Origin: Acidobacteriota bacterium
GTDB lineage: Bacteria > Acidobacteriota > Terriglobia > Terriglobales > Acidobacteriaceae
Assembly (NCBI GenBank): GCA_021816455.1
Contig: JAKAXU010000005.1
Coordinates: 46,308-110,307 of the forward strand
Direction: 5' to 3'
DNA length: 64,000 nucleotides
Part shown: piece after piece, positions 36,292 to 44,869 of the stretch
How the letters are laid out: every line of letters starts with the position of its first letter
How positions within the stretch are numbered: the first letter of the stretch is position 1
Translations under genes and position numbers: made by a program
Notes under the pieces: model-generated
Seen by the model: the letters and a program-made list of their open reading frames with translations, nothing else
The model's database searches: none
What the model was told of the DNA's origin: nothing

Positions 36292-37734
36292 TCAGGAAGT
36301 CGAGCGAGGCAGGCGCACCTGGAACTCCGTGCGTCCGGGCTTCGAATCGAAGGAAAGTGTTCCTTTGAAGTTCTGCGTCACGATACGATGAGCGATTTCC
36401 AATCCGAGACCGGTTCCTTTTCCCACCGGCTTGGTGGTGAAAAACGGTTCGAAGATGTGCGGGCGGACTTCCTCGGGGATACCCGTTCCGTGATCGACAA
36501 TTCCCACGCAAAACGCATCCGGGTCGTTCCAGGTGCGGACTTCGATGATGCCACCATCGGCGGAGGCGTCGATTGCGTTGTCGAGTAGATTGGTCCACAC
36601 CTGGCTGAGCGCGACGCCTCCGGTCTGGATGCCGGAATCGGTAGCGTCGAAGTGACGGACGACCTCGATGCCGCGCTGGCGCAACTTGTGTCCCAGGATC
36701 GTGAGCGTGCTTTGAATGTTGTCGTGCATATCGACGCGACGAAGCGAGCAGCGATCATCATAGGCGAATTTCTTCACCGCCATCACCAGTTCGGACATTC
36801 GCGCGACACTCTGCTCGACGACATCGACGAGGGCGATGCTGGAGACCAGCGACTCCAGCCAGTTGAGCGCATCGGAGAGCCGGTCTTGGCTGAAGGCCTG
36901 GCGCGTGCACTCCAGCTCTTCGGTTTTCAGCCCCATGGAAACCAGTCGCGGAGCAATGCGGGAGGCATTCTGGACACCAGCCCGCTCAAGCCAATCGGTC
37001 ATCATGTCTTCGGCATCCATCTGCTCCATCGAACTCATCGCGGAGCAGCGAGCATGCACGATGGCTTCCTGCTGGAGGTCGCGCATACAGGCAAGCTGGC
37101 GTTCGTTGACCGGCTGATCGCAGAAGTGCAGGCTCAGCTCCTGGAGGCGCAAGATGTTTTCGCGCAACTGTGAGGAAGCCCGGCGCGCCGCTGAGCCGGG
37201 ATTGTGCAGCTCGTGCATGAGGCCAGCGGCGAGGGTTCCGAGCGAGATGAGTTTCTCCCGATGCAGCGCCTCGGCCTGGTAGGAGTACTGGCGCTTGGCG
37301 GAGTCGGCCAGCACCTCGCGGCGCACGGTCGGACAACAGGCCATCATCTGCCAGAACTGCTCCTCGCCGATGCGCAGCAGGCGGCAGGGAGTGAGCGCGT
37401 AGACGCGTACGGACTTGGGCTTTCCCGAGAGCAGAATGACTTCGCCGAAGCAATCCCCGGCCTGTCCCACTCCAATACGAGTCACCGAACCATCGTGCTC
37501 TTCGCGATCGGCGACGACCTCACCTTCGAGCAGGATGCAGTAGCCGCGAATCGGCCTTTCAGGCGTAAAAATGGTCCCGTCAGCCGGAACCTCCATCTGA
37601 TCGCATTCCCCCAGGGAAGACAGCTCGGCGTCCGTGAGCGAGGCGAAGACGCGCAGCCGGCGCAGGTTGAAGGACGGATCGCTCAGCGATGCCCGTCCCG
37701 TGATGTAAGGATGTTGGCCTTCTACTTCTTGCAT
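36292..37734 (-). CDS. Histidine kinase with N-terminal cyclic-nucleotide-binding domain
   Basis: A soluble 480-residue sensor. A cNMP-binding/Crp-like beta barrel (about residues 25-140; [40 protein letters not shown]) precedes a histidine kinase. The H-box His174 is in [18 protein letters not shown] long helical linker of about 150 residues follows. The ATPase domain has N-box [10 protein letters not shown]1 [10 protein letters not shown]-box FEPFFTTK and G2 [12 protein letters not shown]. No membrane segment is present. It is the natural partner of the receiver/thioredoxin-reductase-like gene 145 bp upstream on the same strand; this pairing recurs in other bacteria. Confidence 0.92.
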   Translation of the reverse strand: MQEVEGQHPYITGRASLSDPSFNLRRLRVFASLTDAELSSLGECDQMEVPADGTIFTPERPIRGYCILLEGEVVADREEHDGSVTRIGVGQAGDCFGEVILLSGKPKSVRVYALTPCRLLRIGEEQFWQMMACCPTVRREVLADSAKRQYSYQAEALHREKLISLGTLAAGLMHELHNPGSAARRASSQLRENILRLQELSLHFCDQPVNERQLACMRDLQQEAIVHARCSAMSSMEQMDAEDMMTDWLERAGVQNASRIAPRLVSMGLKTEELECTRQAFSQDRLSDALNWLESLVSSIALVDVVEQSVARMSELVMAVKKFAYDDRCSLRRVDMHDNIQSTLTILGHKLRQRGIEVVRHFDATDSGIQTGGVALSQVWTNLLDNAIDASADGGIIEVRTWNDPDAFCVGIVDHGTGIPEEVRPHIFEPFFTTKPVGKGTGLGLEIAHRIVTQNFKGTLSFDSKPGRTEFQVRLPRSTS

Positions 37735-37879
37735 GACAGAGTCCGGAGGCGATGGGCCGCACCGGAGGACGGCGTGGTGTCGCTGGGAAATGGATGAATT
37801 TTATGCTGCAAGGATTCGATTTTCCTCATTCCCGGCTCGCATTTTTTCGACGCCAGGAAAATTGCACAAAGACAGACGC

Positions 37880-39532
37880 CTAGAAACCGGCCAGATACTG
37901 GTGGGCAAACTGCACGGCAATCGAGCCTTCGCCAACTGCCGAGGCCGCCCGCTTCACCGAACCGTGCCGCACATCGCCAGCCACCAGCACGCCAGGAACG
38001 CTCGACTCCAGCAGGTACGGCTCACGCTTCGCGGTCCAGCACTGGCTGAAGCCCGCCACGCCGCGCAGATCCGCGCCGGCCAGAATGAAGCCGTGTTCAT
38101 CGCGCAGAATCTCAGGCGGCAGCCAGTCGGTTCGAGGCTCCGCACCGATGAATACAAAGAGCGAAGAGGCGAGGCGCTCGCGTTCGCCGTTCGGTCCGCG
38201 CGTACGGATACGCTCCAGCCGGTCGGCACCTTCGACGGCGACAACCTCGGTGCGTGGTTCGACGACGATGTTGGGAATCCGCTCAATCTCGTCGATCAGA
38301 TACTTCGACATGCTGATGGCCAGGCTTTCGGCCCGCACCAGCATAGTCACCTGGCGCGCGTAGCGGGCGAAGTACAGCGCGGCCTGTCCGGCGGAGTTTG
38401 CGCCTCCTACCAGGAAGACTTCCTCATCGCGGCAGGCGGCAGCCTCCACCAGAGCGGCGCCGTAGTAAATGCCGCGGCCGGTCAACGCATTAGAGCCAGG
38501 AATCTCCAGCCGCCGATATTGCACTCCCATCGCCAGCAGCACCACATGCGCGGAGACCTCGCGTCCATCGGCCAGTTGCACAAACCGGTACTGCCCTTCG
38601 GCGCGCAATCCGGTGGCGCGCTGGGTGAGGAACTCCGCGCCGAAACGCACGCCCTGCATGTGCGCACGCCGACCGAGATCGCTTCCGGTAATTCCGGCGG
38701 GAAATCCCAGATAATTTTCGATCTTCGAGGAGGATCCGGCCTGACCGCCCGGCGCTTCCGGCTCGATGACGAGACTGCGCAGCCCTTCGGAAGCCCCATA
38801 GACGGCGGCCGCCAGACCGGCCGGTCCGGCGCCGACGATGACCAGATCGTAAAAATCGCTGGCCGACTGAGTGCGCAGACCGACGCGCGCGGCTACTGCG
38901 TCCAGTTCCGGAGAGACCAGAGCGCTGCCATCCTCGCAAAGCACCACCGGCAGCGCGACTCCATCCAGCCCGCGCTCGGCCAGCAGCCGCTGAGCTTCCT
39001 CGTTGGCGGCGGCATCCAGCCAGCGATAAGGAACGTGATTGCGCGAGAGAAAATTGCGCAGCTCGTGGTCCCGTTGCGACCAGCGGTGGCCAATGACGCG
39101 CAGCCCTTCAAAACGCGGCGTGTGGCCAGCCTTCCAGTCGCTGAGCAGATCATCCAGAACCGGATAGAGGCGTTCCTCCGGCGGATCCCAGGGTTTGGTC
39201 AGGTAGTAGTGAATCCGCGCTGAGTTGATGGCGCGGATGGCCGCCTCGGTGTCGGCGTAGGCGGTGAGCAGCACGCGCTTGGCATCCGGATACTGCTGGC
39301 GGGCAAGCTCCAGAAATTCGACGCCGGTCATCCCTGGCATCCGCTGGTCGCTCACGATCAGAGCAAGAGACTCCTGACGTTCGCGCAACTGCCGCATGGT
39401 GTCGAGCGCCGCCTGACCGCTGGCCGCACGCGCCACCCGGTATTCTTCGCCGTAGCGGCTGCGCAGATCCTGCACCACCGCCTCCAGCACACTAACGTCG
39501 TCGTCCACAGCAAGCAGAATTGGCCTTTTCAT
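37880..39532 (-). CDS. Fused response regulator / thioredoxin-reductase-like flavoprotein
   Basis: A 550-residue two-part protein. Residues 1-125 form a receiver with acidic pocket LAVDDDVSV, phosphoacceptor Asp62 in LIVSDQRMPGMTG and Lys in YYLTKPWDPP. A thioredoxin-fold-like linker follows (LRNFLSRNHVPYRWLD). Residues about 245-550 form an FAD/NAD(P) pyridine nucleotide-disulfide reductase: VIVGAGPAGLAAAVYGASEG, APGGQAGSSSKIENYLGFP, VFLVGGANSAGQAALYFARY and VLVAGDVRHGSVKRAASAVG. The redox CxxC of true thioredoxin reductase is replaced by YYGAALVEAAACRDEE, so disulfide exchange is unlikely. AGGAATT fixes ATG 39532. It probably receives phosphate from the neighbouring kinase. Confidence 0.93.
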   Translation of the reverse strand: MKRPILLAVDDDVSVLEAVVQDLRSRYGEEYRVARAASGQAALDTMRQLRERQESLALIVSDQRMPGMTGVEFLELARQQYPDAKRVLLTAYADTEAAIRAINSARIHYYLTKPWDPPEERLYPVLDDLLSDWKAGHTPRFEGLRVIGHRWSQRDHELRNFLSRNHVPYRWLDAAANEEAQRLLAERGLDGVALPVVLCEDGSALVSPELDAVAARVGLRTQSASDFYDLVIVGAGPAGLAAAVYGASEGLRSLVIEPEAPGGQAGSSSKIENYLGFPAGITGSDLGRRAHMQGVRFGAEFLTQRATGLRAEGQYRFVQLADGREVSAHVVLLAMGVQYRRLEIPGSNALTGRGIYYGAALVEAAACRDEEVFLVGGANSAGQAALYFARYARQVTMLVRAESLAISMSKYLIDEIERIPNIVVEPRTEVVAVEGADRLERIRTRGPNGERERLASSLFVFIGAEPRTDWLPPEILRDEHGFILAGADLRGVAGFSQCWTAKREPYLLESSVPGVLVAGDVRHGSVKRAASAVGEGSIAVQFAHQYLAGF

Positions 39533-39916
39533 AATTCCTGCCGTTAGTGTATCGCCCGGCTGAAATCTCCGGGGAGGGTAGCGCGCCGGATCGCAGATGA
39601 GGAAATCGAACTCCGGAACGGTTCGGTGCGAATCATCGCAGGTTCCCGTAGAGTTGGCGCGGCCGTACAAGTGTGGGGGGTGCGGTCCGTGTGCAGAAAG
39701 AGAATTCATATGCCACAATCATGTGTAGAGCGATGCTCTCAACAAAACAACTCATACTGTCTCGAATCATGTTCTGAATTGAGACAGTAGCAAGGTCTTT
39801 ACAGCTCGGTCGATAGAGTAGGAACAGGGTGTTCCGGCGGCCACTATCGATGAAGCGCTTGCGGTATCCGCGCTTCCTGCTCCGACCGTAGGTGAATGCG
39901 AAGAGGCAGTATCCGA
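39533..39916. other. Divergent intergenic region with one long inverted repeat
   Basis: A gap of 384 bp between the fused regulator and the LuxR gene. No gene was seen. It contains the inverted repeat listed at 39755-39789 and several short AT-rich words (near 39700-39760) that could be promoters; none gives a clear -35/-10 pair. Confidence 0.6.
39755..39789. promoter_or_regulatory. Inverted repeat or hairpin upstream of the LuxR gene
   Basis: Arms TACTGTCTCgAAT (39755-39767) and ATTGAGACAGTA (39778-39789) pair over 12 bp with one bulged G, around a 10-base loop. It is about 130 bases before ATG 39917. It may be an operator, for instance for the LuxR protein itself, or a leader hairpin. Confidence 0.5.
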
Positions 39917-40651
39917 ATGACGAAGCTGATCGTTGCCGATATCCAGCCAATCTACCGCGCGGGAATTGTGCGGCTGCTGGCGCCCGAAGCCGACTTCCGG
40001 ATCGTAGCTCAATGCTCCGACATCGAACGGACGCTGCATGCCATTACAACTTTCCCGGGATCGGTGGTGCTGATCGCCTCTGGGCTACACCCGGAATGGC
40101 CTCGCGTGAAGATGCTCCTGGAGGCGACGGGCAGCCGCGGCATTGTGATTGCCGAGAACTCCGAAGTCTTGGATGCCTTTGCAGAGATGGGCATGCGCGG
40201 CGTACTTTATCGTGGCTCAACGAGCACACTGCTGCTGGAATGCCTGCGCACGGTTGCGGTCGGAGGCATCTGGAAGCCAAGGTTGCCGGAGAATATCCAG
40301 CTTGCCGCCGAGGACGGTGTCGGGATGCGCGTCCGCGAACGGCTGACCCCGAAGGAGATGCGCATTATGGCGCTCATCGTGCAGGGCTGCAAGAACCGCG
40401 AGATCGCCTTCCGCCTGAAGACCACCGAGCAGGTGGTGAAGAATTATCTGCGCTCGATCTACGACAAGACTGGGGTCAGTGACCGGCTTGAGCTTGCTCT
40501 GTTCACGCTGCACCACCGGGTGCTGGCGGAGGCGACGGCCGAGATCGGAGTGCTGATGGAGCAGGAAGAGATGGCCCGCCTGCATGCCGCGGCCAGCAAA
40601 TCGACGGAGCCGGACAACCCTGCCCACTCCATGCGGGAAACGGGTACCTAG
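39917..40651 (+). CDS. LuxR/NarL-family regulator with atypical receiver
   Basis: A 244-residue protein laid out as a response regulator: receiver-like residues 1-120 (MTKLIVADIQPIYRAGIVRL) and a LuxR helix-turn-helix at about 155-215 (LTPKEMRIMALIVQGCKNRE, then IAFRLKTTEQVVKNYLRSIY). At the end of the third strand, where the phosphoacceptor Asp should be, the sequence is VVLIASGLHPEW, so phosphorylation is not expected. The lysine position is also altered (GVLYRGSTS). It may be controlled by level or a ligand. AAGAGGCAG precedes ATG 39917. It is divergent from the kinase/flavoprotein pair and may regulate it. A dispersed repeat begins three bases after its stop. Confidence 0.88.
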   Translation: MTKLIVADIQPIYRAGIVRLLAPEADFRIVAQCSDIERTLHAITTFPGSVVLIASGLHPEWPRVKMLLEATGSRGIVIAENSEVLDAFAEMGMRGVLYRGSTSTLLLECLRTVAVGGIWKPRLPENIQLAAEDGVGMRVRERLTPKEMRIMALIVQGCKNREIAFRLKTTEQVVKNYLRSIYDKTGVSDRLELALFTLHHRVLAEATAEIGVLMEQEEMARLHAAASKSTEPDNPAHSMRETGT

Positions 40652-40653
40652 TC

Positions 40654-40764
40654 AGAGCGTTTTCGCTCATGGTCTATACAGGCTGGCAAGGGTGAGTGTG
40701 GCTTTGCATTGGGGAAAAGCCACGCCGAGAGCGTCTTCACTGTAAGCAGTGTGAGCGAAAACGC
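40654..40764 (-). repeat. Dispersed structured repeat, copy 1 (reverse orientation)
   Basis: 111-bp element whose ends are inverted: AGAGCGTTTTCGCTCA on this strand at the left and GTGAGCGAAAACGC at the right. The central stem is GTGGCTTT / AAAGCCAC with a 10-base loop. Read on the minus strand it aligns over its whole length with copies at 51087 and 56190, including CACTGCTT, CTCTCGGCGTGG and CACACTCACC. It lies between the LuxR gene and the convergent lipoprotein gene. Confidence 0.93.
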
Positions 40765-40821
40765 GGCTAACCAACCGAGTGCGCGGCCACTCGCCGTCGC
40801 AGCGCGTTGGTTCCCGCAAAC

Positions 40822-41748
40822 TTACTTCAAGATCTGCGGCGTCACACCCTCGGGGAAATTCACCCGGAATTGTCCATCGGTCAGCGGCGGATTGGTCGTC
40901 ATCCGTTCCACTGTCACCAACAACTCATAATCCTCTTCGGGGCGCTTCAGAAAGAGCGTCGCCGGATACATCGTGCCGTCGAAGTTCTGATAAGGGCCAT
41001 AGATCACCTGTGTCTCCAGGTTTCCACGGTCGTCATAGAGATCCTGCTCGTTCGGCAGCAGCGTAGCGCGATCGAAGCGGACAACGCGCACGGGAATCAA
41101 TCCGTGCTGACCGGAGCCGCGACGCATGATGTTGAGCACATACTCCGGACGCGCCAGGAGGTGGCGCTTGGCTGCGTCCTCCTCGGTGAGCGTCTCGGCA
41201 ATGACCGTGTAGTATTCGTCCGGCGCGACTCCTCGGACGACGAAGGCTCGGAAGAGGAAACCGGGCCGCAGATTCTCATACCAGTTCTTCGACGTGCCCT
41301 TTTCGCGGCTGTTGCCAACGTAGGCTTTTCCTTTGGGAGGAACGGAGAGCCGGAATTCACGGCCATCGCTGCCAAGATCGAACATCAGCGTCTGCACCAG
41401 CGGAGCCTTGCCCAGAATGCGCAGCATCTCTGGTTTGCGCATGAGCAAATTGGCGCGGAAGCTGGGATAGTCGGTTGCCTCGCCCTGTGTTTCCTTGAGG
41501 TGACGAGCCACGATATCGACACTGGCCGTCATGCTCTGGAACTCCGACCAGCGGCGGTTCAGGCGCTCCACCAGCTCATCGGCGGTCACGGTCTGCACCA
41601 CAGAAGGTGCCACCGGAACGGGCAGTTTCCGCTTGGAAGTGAACAGGCTCACGCAGCCAGTCAGCATGGGCAGAAGCACCCAGACAGCCGACGAGGCGAC
41701 CACCGGAACGAGCTTCTGCATCCGCCGCGCGATGGGTCTTTGGCTCAT
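40822..41748 (-). CDS. Envelope lipoprotein, DUF4292/LolB-like
   Basis: A 308-residue lipoprotein. After a basic N-terminus comes a hydrophobic stretch with lipobox LTGCVSLF (Cys near 32). The mature protein looks like the lipoprotein-sorting half-barrel fold: VTADELVERLNRRWSEFQSM, then TASVDIVARHLKETQG, then YPSFRANLLMRKPEMLRILG. DUF4292 or LolB-like lipid carriers share this pattern, but the assignment is by eye. Its ATG overlaps the mltG stop as ATGA (41745-41748), so it is coupled to mltG and probably serves the envelope. Confidence 0.8.
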   Translation of the reverse strand: MSQRPIARRMQKLVPVVASSAVWVLLPMLTGCVSLFTSKRKLPVPVAPSVVQTVTADELVERLNRRWSEFQSMTASVDIVARHLKETQGEATDYPSFRANLLMRKPEMLRILGKAPLVQTLMFDLGSDGREFRLSVPPKGKAYVGNSREKGTSKNWYENLRPGFLFRAFVVRGVAPDEYYTVIAETLTEEDAAKRHLLARPEYVLNIMRRGSGQHGLIPVRVVRFDRATLLPNEQDLYDDRGNLETQVIYGPYQNFDGTMYPATLFLKRPEEDYELLVTVERMTTNPPLTDGQFRVNFPEGVTPQILK

Positions 41749-42776
41749 CGTTTACCTGTCTGTTTCATAGCTTTGCGATAGATGGCCACGTTTTTCTGAT
41801 GTTCATCGAGAGTCTCCGCAAAACGAGAGTGCCCCTGCGGATCGTCTCCAGCCGCCACAAAATAAAGATAATCGGTTTTGGCCGGATGCATCGCCGCGCT
41901 GAGCGACGCCGCGCCAGGATTGGAGATGGGGCCTGGCGGAAGTCCGGCGTGACGATAGGTGTTGTAGGCGGTGTCGTGGTCCGGCTCGCTCAGGTCGGAG
42001 GCATAGATTGCCCCACGCCACTGCCCGGAGGCACGGAGACCGTAAATCACTGCCGGATCGGTCATCAGCGGCATTCCCTTCGCCAGCCGATTCACCAGAA
42101 CGCTGGCCACCAGCGGTCGTTCCTCCGGAACCGCAGTCTCTTTTTCGACGAGCGAGGCCAGCGTGACAATCTCGTGGATATGGGTGGTCAGGCCCAGCCG
42201 CACCGCCTCGGCGCGAAACCGCCGCACCATCGCCTCCGCCATCTGGACATCGGTCGCGTGACGGCCAAAGCGGTAGGTGTCCGGAAAGAGATAACCCTCC
42301 AGATTCATCGCCTGGGAGTCGAGATCGCGGATGCGGCTTACCTCACTCTGTGTGGCTTCCAGAAAACCCTGCGCCGTGCCCAGCCCGGCGCTCGCCAGCC
42401 GCTCGCCGATCTCCCACCGGTCCATCCCCTCGGGGATCGTCACGGCGATCGTGAAGACATCGCCGCGTGCGATGCGGACGTAAACCTCATCGAGCGTCGC
42501 GTTCTGCTCGAAACGATATTCGCCCGCCTTCAGCCGACCACGGCGCAGCAGGTGCAGGCCAACAAAGGCCCAGCGGCTGCGGATAACTCCGGCCTGCTGC
42601 AACTCCGTAGCGATGCTCGTGGTGGAGCTGCCTGGCGCGATCTCCACGAAGACCGCCTGCGCGGGGCGCACCGGCATGCGCCAGTACCAGAGAGCGGCAG
42701 CAGCCAGCAGTAAACCCAGCAGAGCGACGACCGCACTACCCGACCCCGACTTGCGTTTCCTGCGCCTGCTCGCCAT
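41745..42776 (-). CDS. mltG: Endolytic murein transglycosylase MltG
   Basis: Inner-membrane enzyme that cuts nascent peptidoglycan strands and sets their length. One N-terminal membrane helix (VVALLGLLLAAAALWYW) follows a basic start. A LysM-like subdomain comes next (FVEIAPGSSTTSIATELQQA). The YceG domain contains LEGYLFPDTYRFGRHA, the catalytic Glu in TLASLVEKETAVPEERPLVA, and the C-terminal block YNTYRHAGLPPGPISNPGAA. The 343 residues are typical. ATG 42776 is chosen because AGAGGA is at ten bases; a GTG three codons upstream is too close to that site. It is divergent from ruvX. Confidence 0.95.
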   Translation of the reverse strand: MASRRRKRKSGSGSAVVALLGLLLAAAALWYWRMPVRPAQAVFVEIAPGSSTTSIATELQQAGVIRSRWAFVGLHLLRRGRLKAGEYRFEQNATLDEVYVRIARGDVFTIAVTIPEGMDRWEIGERLASAGLGTAQGFLEATQSEVSRIRDLDSQAMNLEGYLFPDTYRFGRHATDVQMAEAMVRRFRAEAVRLGLTTHIHEIVTLASLVEKETAVPEERPLVASVLVNRLAKGMPLMTDPAVIYGLRASGQWRGAIYASDLSEPDHDTAYNTYRHAGLPPGPISNPGAASLSAAMHPAKTDYLYFVAAGDDPQGHSRFAETLDEHQKNVAIYRKAMKQTGKR

Positions 42777-42926
42777 CCACTGCACTTCCTCTGAGTGCGG
42801 GCCTGCGTGAACCCACGCGGACGCACGATCCCTGCCACTGATTTCCGTTGAATCCGTTCGAGTCTATTGTACCGTTGGCGCAACAGGGTGCAGCGAAGTC
42901 ACGCGCCGCTTATACTCGACAGTAGG

Positions 42927-43442
42927 GTGGAAGAGGCAAGGAACCATCAGCCGGAATCGCGTGAACCCTCCGCCGCACCGCGTCGCAGCGCAGCTCGCTA
43001 TCTGGCGCTGGATGTGGGCGCGAAGCGTATCGGGGTCGCTATCTCCGATCCGCTGGGCCTGACCGCGCAACCGCTGCTGACCATTACGCGCAAGACCAAT
43101 CCGCGCGAAGACCTGCGCTCGCTGGGTCGGCTCGCGCGCCAACATGGCTGCACGGAGTTTCTCGTCGGGTTGCCGCTTCTGCTCTCCGGCGATGCCAGCG
43201 CGCAGACCGAGCGTGTGCGCCGATTCGCCAGCCAGCTGGCCGAGTACTCGGACCTCCCGGTCCGTCTGTGGGATGAGCGCCTGACCACGCAGGAAGCCCA
43301 CGCGATTCTCTACGCCTCCGGCCGCAGGCGCCAGGAGCATGCCCGTCTGGTGGATCAGGTAGCCGCAGTGCTGATCCTGCAATCCTTTCTCGACCATCCC
43401 TCCCCTGTCACCGCGACGCCTGCAGACCTCGAAGCGAAGTAG
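42927..43442 (+). CDS. ruvX: RuvX/YqgF-family putative pre-16S rRNA nuclease
   Basis: RNase H-like nuclease implicated in 16S rRNA 5' maturation. Motifs: YLALDVGAKRIGVAISDPLG (first Asp), EFLVGLPLLLSGDASAQTER, and the last acidic motif LVDQVAAVLILQSFLD preceded by LWDERLTTQEAHAIL. The N-terminus is extended by about 24 polar residues before the core. The start is unsure: GTG 42927 is chosen. A TATACT box at 42911-42916 lies just upstream, which would make the message nearly leaderless. An in-frame TTG at 42867 is the alternative. Confidence 0.88.
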   Translation: MEEARNHQPESREPSAAPRRSAARYLALDVGAKRIGVAISDPLGLTAQPLLTITRKTNPREDLRSLGRLARQHGCTEFLVGLPLLLSGDASAQTERVRRFASQLAEYSDLPVRLWDERLTTQEAHAILYASGRRRQEHARLVDQVAAVLILQSFLDHPSPVTATPADLEAK

Positions 43443-43625
43443 CCAGTCGCAGCTGACTCATCTCATGCTCCCTGCCCGGAACCAACCCGTCGGCCGTCGT
43501 ATAATCATGGTTTCAGGGCTTGCCCCCATTTTTTGCGGGTCCGGCCTTCGTCCCGAGCGGATGACAGACCTCCGCCGCCGCTTGCGGCAGACGCAGACCG
43601 ATCTCACCCGCGCCGACGGACCATC

Positions 43626-44120
43626 ATGACCGATCACATCAAGAGACAACTTCTCGAAGAGATTCAGAAACTCGAGCACGAACTGGCGCACGAGCTTCCC
43701 GCCGAGATCAAGAAGGCCGTCGCGCTCGGCGACCTTTCCGAAAATGCCGAATATCACATGGCCAAGCAGCGTCAGGAGTACGTTAACGCGCGTCTGGGCC
43801 AGATGAAAAAACGCATGGCCGAGCTTTCGCTGGTCAATCTGGCCAACATCCCGCACGACCGCGCCGCCTTCGGTTCCACGGTGACCGTCTACGACACTTC
43901 AAAGGACGAAGAGATCGTCTACAAACTCGTCACCAGCGAAGAGTCCGACGTGGCCAATGGGATGATCTCGACCACCTCACCCATCGGCCGCGGGCTGATC
44001 GGCAAGCAGGTGGGCGACGTAGCAACCGTCATCACTCCGAACGGCAAGCGCGAACTGGAAGTCCTCAAGCTAGTCACCATGCACGACGAAGCAGCCGCCA
44101 GCAACGGCGCGGAGCAGTAG
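43626..44120 (+). CDS. greA: Transcription elongation factor GreA
   Basis: Stimulates cleavage of backtracked RNA by RNA polymerase. The coiled-coil hairpin (residues 5-78) carries the tip acidic residues in GDLSENAEYHMAKQRQ. The C-terminal FKBP-like domain contains FGSTVTVYDTSKDEEIVYKL and SPIGRGLIGKQVGDVATV. The 164 residues include a short Ala/Gln tail. ATG 43626 gives the usual N-terminus, although the ribosome site is weak. The next gene starts two bases after its stop, so they are co-transcribed. Confidence 0.96.
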   Translation: MTDHIKRQLLEEIQKLEHELAHELPAEIKKAVALGDLSENAEYHMAKQRQEYVNARLGQMKKRMAELSLVNLANIPHDRAAFGSTVTVYDTSKDEEIVYKLVTSEESDVANGMISTTSPIGRGLIGKQVGDVATVITPNGKRELEVLKLVTMHDEAAASNGAEQ

Positions 44121-44122
44121 CC

Positions 44123-44755
44123 ATGGCCACCACCTGGACCAGTGCATTCGGTCGCGCCTGCGGATGGCTGCTGGATCGCATCGTGCACGGCCTGTCGCTT
44201 ACGCGCATCTCGCCGAATGTGCTCACTTTCATCGGACTCGTCATCAACATCGTCGCCGCCTTCTTCTTTGGCCGCGCCAACGCCTACAACTCGGTGCGCA
44301 TGTTCCTCTATGCCGGACTGGTGATTATCGGCGCGGGCATCTTCGACATGGTGGATGGGCGCGTCGCACGCAAGACCAATCAGGTGACGGTCTTTGGCGC
44401 GTTCTTTGATTCGGTCATCGACCGCTACTCCGACGTAGTTCTCTACTTCGGACTCATCATCTACTACGCACGCATCAACCATCTGCGGTATGTCTTTCTG
44501 GTTGCCTTCGTCATGGTCACCTCGCTGATGGTCAGCTATACGCGCGCCCGCGCCGAGGCGCTGATCGGCGCCTGCAAGGTAGGTTTCATGGAACGGCCCG
44601 AGCGCATCGTGCTCATCATCCTCGGCGCGCTCTTCCATCGCTGGGGCGTGATGGCGCCGGTGCTGTGGGTGCTTGCCGTGCTCTCCACCATCACCGTCAT
44701 CAACCGCATCACCTATACCCACTCCCAGACGCGCCTGATGCCGCCGGTAGGCTGA
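44123..44755 (+). CDS. CDP-alcohol phosphatidyltransferase
   Basis: Membrane enzyme (210 residues, about six helices) making a phospholipid from CDP-diacylglycerol and an alcohol. The full CDP-OH-P motif is present: DMVDGRVARKTNQ, then FGAFFDSVIDRYSD, giving the D..DG..AR........G...D...D pattern. The alcohol could be glycerol-3-phosphate (PgsA), inositol phosphate or another head group. The N-terminal LTRISPNVLTFIGLVINI and the lack of a PgsA-type R-x-E signature leave it open; the pattern is closest to inositol-phosphate-type synthases. It is two bases downstream of greA. Confidence 0.9.
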   Translation: MATTWTSAFGRACGWLLDRIVHGLSLTRISPNVLTFIGLVINIVAAFFFGRANAYNSVRMFLYAGLVIIGAGIFDMVDGRVARKTNQVTVFGAFFDSVIDRYSDVVLYFGLIIYYARINHLRYVFLVAFVMVTSLMVSYTRARAEALIGACKVGFMERPERIVLIILGALFHRWGVMAPVLWVLAVLSTITVINRITYTHSQTRLMPPVG

Positions 44756-44869
44756 GCGCACGGCTGCTCCGTTTCAGAGCGTATGCTGGGAGCAGGTCTG
44801 ATCCCACGCCGAAATTCTGCTCATCGGTTATCTCCGGATCTCAGCCGGAAACTCACTTCAGGAACTCTC

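Noticed and set aside
37733..39223. Long plus-strand open frame opposite the fused regulator gene
   Set aside because: The opposite strand encodes clear receiver, FAD and NAD(P) motifs; the plus-strand product matches no family.
40654..40764. Repeat copy 1 as a small protein gene
   Set aside because: Open frames through the three repeat copies lack ribosome sites, end differently in each copy, and are explained by the conserved repeat sequence.
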